Shown here in pieces: positions 59,981-64,000 of a stretch of 64,000 bases of DNA. Position numbers and translations under genes: made by a program. The number at the start of each line of letters is the position of its first letter. Within the stretch, counting starts at the first letter, position 1. The stretch is from Lachancea dasiensis (lineage: Eukaryota; Ascomycota; Saccharomycetes; Saccharomycetales; Saccharomycetaceae). Location: the NCBI GenBank assembly GCA_900074725.1, contig LT598457.1, forward strand, positions 1 through 64,000, given 5' to 3'. Below the pieces are notes generated by a model. The model made no database searches, had not been told where the DNA came from, and saw only the letters and a list, made by a program, of their open reading frames with translations.

Positions 59981-60063
59981 CACGCACAGCTTCGTGTGCG
60001 TGGTTGAGTTTGGTGGTGCCACCTGGTCCAAAAAAAAGTGAACCACCACGCCATGTGGTGGTT
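59981..60063. promoter_or_regulatory. Palindrome cluster in the PDC1 upstream region
   Basis: CACGCACA-GCTTCG-TGTGCGTG (59981-60002) and AACCACCAC-GCCAT-GTGGTGGTT (60041-60063) are perfect inverted repeats, with a third GGTGG-TG-CCACC (60012-60023) between them. GGTGG/CCACC units occur four times. CACGCACA is close to Rap1 half sites, but the consensus is not met. This looks like the main activation region of the gene. Confidence 0.5.
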
Positions 60064-60065
60064 AA

Positions 60066-60074
60066 AAATGCATA
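60066..60074. promoter_or_regulatory. ERA element (ethanol repression/autoregulation) of PDC1
   Basis: AAATGCATA is the exact core described for ethanol repression and autoregulation of S. cerevisiae PDC1. It lies about 406 bases upstream of the start here, next to the palindromes. A near copy, TAATGCATA, lies at 60167-60175. Confidence 0.6.
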
Positions 60075-62111
60075 ATGGACGACGTATTAGTGAATATGCA
60101 CATATGCGGCAAAACTAGAACATCTCAGCCGATGGATGCCAATAATGGGCCGATTAGTGTGGGAGATAATGCATACAGCTTTCGCGAGGTAATTCGCACA
60201 TGGAAGTTGTTTTCGGGTTGTGCTAAGAGAGGTGTCGAAACTCGTACGAACTCGTGAACATTGTGATAAGAAGATTGAAGCTTGGACAAAACCACACAAG
60301 CTCAATTCTTTAGCGATCCACAAGGTCATTGACCACTTCCATGGAATGGTATAGTGTATTCCTTACACTCACTGTCTCGCCAAGGCATGGCACGGGCTCG
60401 GCTTGTATTGGATTCCATGCATGCCACTAGTTCTCGTACGGAGTTATCTTGTGACAGCAGCCGGTGTTTCCCTGTAGTTGCATAGATCATATGCGTTTAG
60501 CGGGAAGCTTTCTGATGATATGCGATTAGAGGAACATGCGGGATGAATTTTGGAAAAAAACACCGCACCGTCAAAAGCTTTAGTCATGTTGTACGCATCG
60601 ATCGTATATAATGCTCCGGATTGTGGCAATCGTGTGACACATTTGGAAGCTTGGGCGGGTAACGGTAGTCTTGAGGGATGGCGCCAGGCATGCCAGAGAC
60701 CACGAACGGAGCGCGTGTGAAGGATGATTAGAGTTATCCGATGGTTGTGATAGAGGGGGTGTCGGATTAGCAGTTATTTGCATATAGTAATATAGCATTG
60801 TTGTGTAAAGATAGAATCCCTCAAGGTGACGGGACAGTGTCAATTATCAGTTTCAGATGGTGTTTCAGGGAAAAGCTGTGTTTTAGGCTCGAAACGAATT
60901 TACGGTACTAAAAGAGCTAAACGGAGCTACTTATTAGTTCCTGGCTATTCACGTTCACGAGGAGCCACAACGCATGGTTTGAGCTATTCACCATGTTTGT
61001 ATGTTAAGCTCGGGAGCATCACTACAAATATTAGCGGAGTGACATAATAGTTAAAAGTGATTTAGCGGCATCAGTCAAACGAGAAGGTGCAAGGCGAATA
61101 TCGACTATGGAAATACAAAGATAGAGCAACTGTACAAGAATATGGTCTGGTGTGCCAATGGGATTATTTGGGTTTAGCTGCGTTTTGAATATTCTGGCTT
61201 TTTTCAGTGAAAGAGGCCGGAGATCCCACAAGTGAAGAAGGCTTCTAGTCCAAAATATAACGGAGAGGCTGGTAGCGAGTGTTCCCAAAGCTAGACGACT
61301 TGAAGAGTACTCAAAATACAAACTACAATGTGTATCAAAGATTTGAACAACGAGGTCGATGACTGAACCACTGTCGACGCTAACTCACTGCGGGTTGCAA
61401 TCCCGAAACTGTAAATATGCTACAGCTCTAGATCTTGGCTATAGGTGTGGGAAGGGGGGTGGCTAGATAGAAATTAGTGAGATTTATCAAGATTCCCTTC
61501 ATGATTGTGAAGCCAGTTTTGATACTTTGTTTTCTGCCAAAAATCAATTAAAAGGATGTAAACAATAAAAAAAACGACATGATCATGTTAGAGACAGAGA
61601 AAGCTCAATTGGTTGCCTACTTAATGATCTTTAATCTGAACAAAAAAGCTTGTTGGCAAATTCCGGTGTGAACTTCAGAAATGAGCGCAATATTATTTGA
61701 CAGCCACATTATTGTCAAGACAAAGCAAAGTAGTTATGTATAATCAAAGTTTCCAACCCATATGTCAGAGCAGCCTTGAAGTGCTCATCCTGTCGTCTAA
61801 AGGATCTCTCATCAACTTTCTCGTTGGCCTACCACCGCCAAAAAGAGATCACTTTTACCTATTGTGTCACCTTTCTTGACTTGGCTTTCCAGACAGCACT
61901 CTATTTGCTTTATGCCAGTCTCCTAAATTTACGGTTACAGCAGGCCATGGATATTTACATTACTGATTGTCGTGCTAGCAGAGACTGATATGTCATCACT
62001 CTATGATTTTCAATATATTGTCATGTTGGCCCGTGAAAAATGAACGACATCATCAACAGAATGAGAGACGACGGGCAATGACTGATTGCGTAGGTAAGAG
62101 TCAAGGGCTTG
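60075..62111. other. Long spacer upstream of PDC1 and the RBM26-like gene
   Basis: About 2 kb without a convincing gene, shared by two divergent promoters. Short open frames at 60075-61321 and 61697-61988 show nothing recognisable. TATA-like sequences occur at about 60606 and in AT-rich stretches from 61540. No tRNA or snoRNA was found. Confidence 0.45.
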
Positions 62112-63137
62112 ATGGGTCTAGGACTTAGTACTGAAGGTTGTGACACCCTCAAAACATGGCTTTCACATGAGTTCATCCGACAAGATCCGGGCACATCAGC
62201 ACAATGCGCAGACTTTATCCTTGATGTTCTGGATAGTTTGCCAAGCATTGATCACATCCAATATGATACAGACACCATTCAACGGGTGGAGTCACACTTG
62301 GCAGGGATTGTGGACGATCCAACTGTCTTGGTTGGTAAGCTTCCATCAAAATTAAAGGAAATCAAACACATCGAGGAAAAACAGCAGGAATTAAAGCCCT
62401 CTAAGTCCGTGATTATATGTAATACACCGATACGCTACCTTGACGAAAAGGCTATTAAAGGCACTTTTAAACCTTTTGGATCCATCCAGTCGTGTAAAAT
62501 AAACTTACAGCACAGGCAGGTGGTGATTGAGTATCAGAACGAATCATGTGCGATCCGGTGCACTAAAGCCGCAACGGTATTCTTTGGCAACCGGTTTGTC
62601 ACCGTCAATCTGTTCCATGACTCTTTGGAGAATTTTGATGGCAGTACCCTTTTCGAGATCCTAAACCCGAATAAGCCCATTGAAGACTCTATACGGTTGG
62701 GAAAGTCCAATGATAGCGCTCCTGAGGAAAATAATATCAACAAGGATGTCCGCAAGGTTCAAAACATGCCCCAGGCCTTATTTGAGAATAACCAGAATCC
62801 TAGTGAAGCTCTTGAGACCAATCTAGATGATCTTTTGGACTCCCGGGAGGAACTACTGAAAGTCCACCAAACGACCTTGCGCAAACTACTGAGAAAAACC
62901 GAGGAGCTCAATGAAACTGAAGAAGGAAATAATTTGGAAAGTATAACATCCGAATTACTTGAACTTGAAAGGAGTATGCAAAAGCTTGGAATCAAACATG
63001 ACACGATGCTGGAGCTCAAGTTGCGAAAAATGAACAGGGATCATCCTGGAGAGCTTACGATTGAGGATGGTGCCGCAAAGAAAAAGCGTGCAAGAAAATT
63101 AAATGTATTGAGGAGAAAGCTGAAGAGGCGGAGGTGA
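62112..63137 (+). CDS. RBM26/27-like RNA-binding protein (PWI-like + RRM)
   Basis: A 341-residue protein. Residues 1-70 (DTLKTWLSHEFIRQDPGTSA, QCADFILDVLDS) resemble the N-terminal PWI-like domain of human RBM26/RBM27 and S. pombe Rmn1. Residues 98-170 form an RRM with RNP2-like VIICNTPIRYL and a weak RNP1 (RQVVIEYQN). A long acidic helical region with predicted coiled coil (about 225-310) is followed by a strongly basic tail (KKKRARKLNVLRRKLKRRR), likely a nuclear localisation signal. Relatives act in nuclear RNA surveillance that hands transcripts to the exosome. I cannot name an S. cerevisiae ortholog. The first ATG is 62112. The CCCH zinc finger of RBM26 is not seen. Confidence 0.7.
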   Translation: MGLGLSTEGCDTLKTWLSHEFIRQDPGTSAQCADFILDVLDSLPSIDHIQYDTDTIQRVESHLAGIVDDPTVLVGKLPSKLKEIKHIEEKQQELKPSKSVIICNTPIRYLDEKAIKGTFKPFGSIQSCKINLQHRQVVIEYQNESCAIRCTKAATVFFGNRFVTVNLFHDSLENFDGSTLFEILNPNKPIEDSIRLGKSNDSAPEENNINKDVRKVQNMPQALFENNQNPSEALETNLDDLLDSREELLKVHQTTLRKLLRKTEELNETEEGNNLESITSELLELERSMQKLGIKHDTMLELKLRKMNRDHPGELTIEDGAAKKKRARKLNVLRRKLKRRR

Positions 63138-63901
63138 TTGTTACGAAGGAACTTCTTACCGATCATTTGAAATATTGTTCTCGGTACAACGCTCAGGTTT
63201 CTCATTGCCACTGGTATTCTAAGTAACTTTTGGATGTCTGCTCCAAATTAGGATCAAATATCCCACGAGGGCCGTCACGGCGGGCAACAGTTTTGAGATC
63301 CATATAAAAAATGGAACAAGTGAAAGTGTCAAAAACTTACAGAAGAAAATTGTTGATGACACACTGCCTTGGGCTCATAGTACTATCAAAAAAAACAACT
63401 TTTTACGTGGAAAAGTCTGCAGCAACAATTCAATATGAAACTGTACAATCTTACGGTAAGAAACGGTTTATGAGAAACCAATGGAAAATTGTTCCCACGT
63501 CGTTAATTTCAGCATGTGTTTGTCTATTCGAGTCGAGCTCGGTCACAGATTTTCTAGTTGAATTGATGTTTTATTTCCAGGGTCGAGAAGGAATAACAAC
63601 CTTTTAACAACATTTGCCTCGTACGCCTAATTGATTATGACGAACCCTATCCCGAAAGATGTCAGGTATGAGGCCCCAGTTGCCTATATCGCTCATCGTT
63701 CTATTCATTAAAGAGGCCCTACCATATAACGACGCTCGATTTGCATGCATTACGCGGCAGTTTTACCCAGCACAGTTTTGATTTTTTCTGTAACAGCCTT
63801 CCGTTGAATCGTACGCGACCACTGGGTGATTGAACCGATAATGCTATTATGACATTACGCCCGTAATTAACTCCTATAAAACTCGCAAACCACATCTACA
63901 T
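63138..63901. other. Spacer, nothing recognised until a promoter at its right end
   Basis: The open frame at 63311-63607 has no recognisable content. TATAAAA at 63875-63881 stands shortly before the ATG at 63902 and suggests that a gene begins at the window edge. Confidence 0.4.
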
Positions 63902-64000
63902 ATGAAATCCATTTCCCCATGGCGAGGCCCGTCTTTATTGAACCTCAACTGGTTCCCATACCTCGTGTCTTGGCTCGCATCCTCTCTATGCGGGCTTTTA
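63902..64000 (+). CDS. Possible 5' end of a gene cut by the window edge
   Basis: After a TATA box at 63875, the frame from the ATG at 63902 (MKSISPWRGPSLLNLNWFPY...) stays open for 33 codons to the end. A second ATG at 63919 in another frame (MARPVFIEPQLVPIP...) is also open to the end. Which is real cannot be decided here, and neither is recognised. Confidence 0.35.
   Translation, partial: MKSISPWRGPSLLNLNWFPYLVSWLASSLCGLL

Noticed and set aside
61391-61405. CGGGTTGCAATCCCG, resembling a tRNA T-arm
   Set aside because: The loop lacks the TTC start and no A box, acceptor stem or anticodon arm can be placed upstream.

Overview
The window comes from a budding yeast of the family Saccharomycetaceae that split off before the whole-genome duplication. 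A Lachancea-like genome fits best, but the genus is an inference. The main evidence is gene order. Between about 28 and 53 kb the genes MIR1, YRA2, DOA1, SAC1, TRP3, CDC11, SNR64, HOC1, MOG1, UBA1, STE6 and OPI3 stand in one row. In Saccharomyces cerevisiae they are split between two chromosome arms (YJR077C-YJR073C and YKL214C-YKL209C), and order and relative orientation are kept in both tracks. Genes are compact and mostly intronless, introns carry TACTAAC branch sites, and MIR1 and PDC1 show strong codon bias.

Region 1 (1-9 kb) is subtelomeric. It has degenerate tandem repeats (0.4-1.1 kb), a broken Y'-type helicase element (1.06-3.6 kb), scattered old LTRs including an inverted pair (3.6-7.5 kb), a second Y' helicase relic (7.6-8.7 kb), an N-terminally truncated aminotransferase ORF and an aryl-alcohol-dehydrogenase-type aldo/keto reductase. 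Region 2 (9-27 kb) is an accessory metabolic and transport zone with long spacers. It holds an MFS drug transporter, a lactate 2-monooxygenase-like flavoenzyme, a flavin monooxygenase (FMO1-like), glutathione transferase GTT1, an ENA-type sodium pump and a Neurospora MTR-like neutral amino acid transporter. Region 3 (28-55 kb) is the conserved core: phosphate import into mitochondria, mRNA export, ubiquitin/Cdc48 function, phosphoinositide turnover, tryptophan synthesis, septin, Golgi mannosylation, Ran cycle, ubiquitin activation, a-factor export, phosphatidylcholine synthesis and a YLF2 GTPase. Region 4 (55-64 kb) holds DIP5, PDC1 with a 2.4-kb upstream region, an RBM26/27-like RNA-binding protein and the cut-off start of one more possible gene.

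The best finds beyond routine annotation are as follows. YRA2 has a split gene structure, with a clear 158-bp intron and a second possible 49-bp intron. SNR64, a box C/D snoRNA, was identified from its boxes, closing stem and an 11-nt guide to 25S rRNA C2337. Two interleaved ancestral gene tracks explain the core. The accessory arm carries three genes without an obvious S. cerevisiae counterpart (MTR-like transporter, lactate monooxygenase-like enzyme, aminotransferase fragment), and an RBM26-like gene lies at the right end. Several promoters show recognisable sites: Rpn4 at UBA1, Gcn4 at TRP3, Ino2/Ino4-type E-boxes at OPI3, and the PDC1 ethanol-repression element with nearby palindromes.
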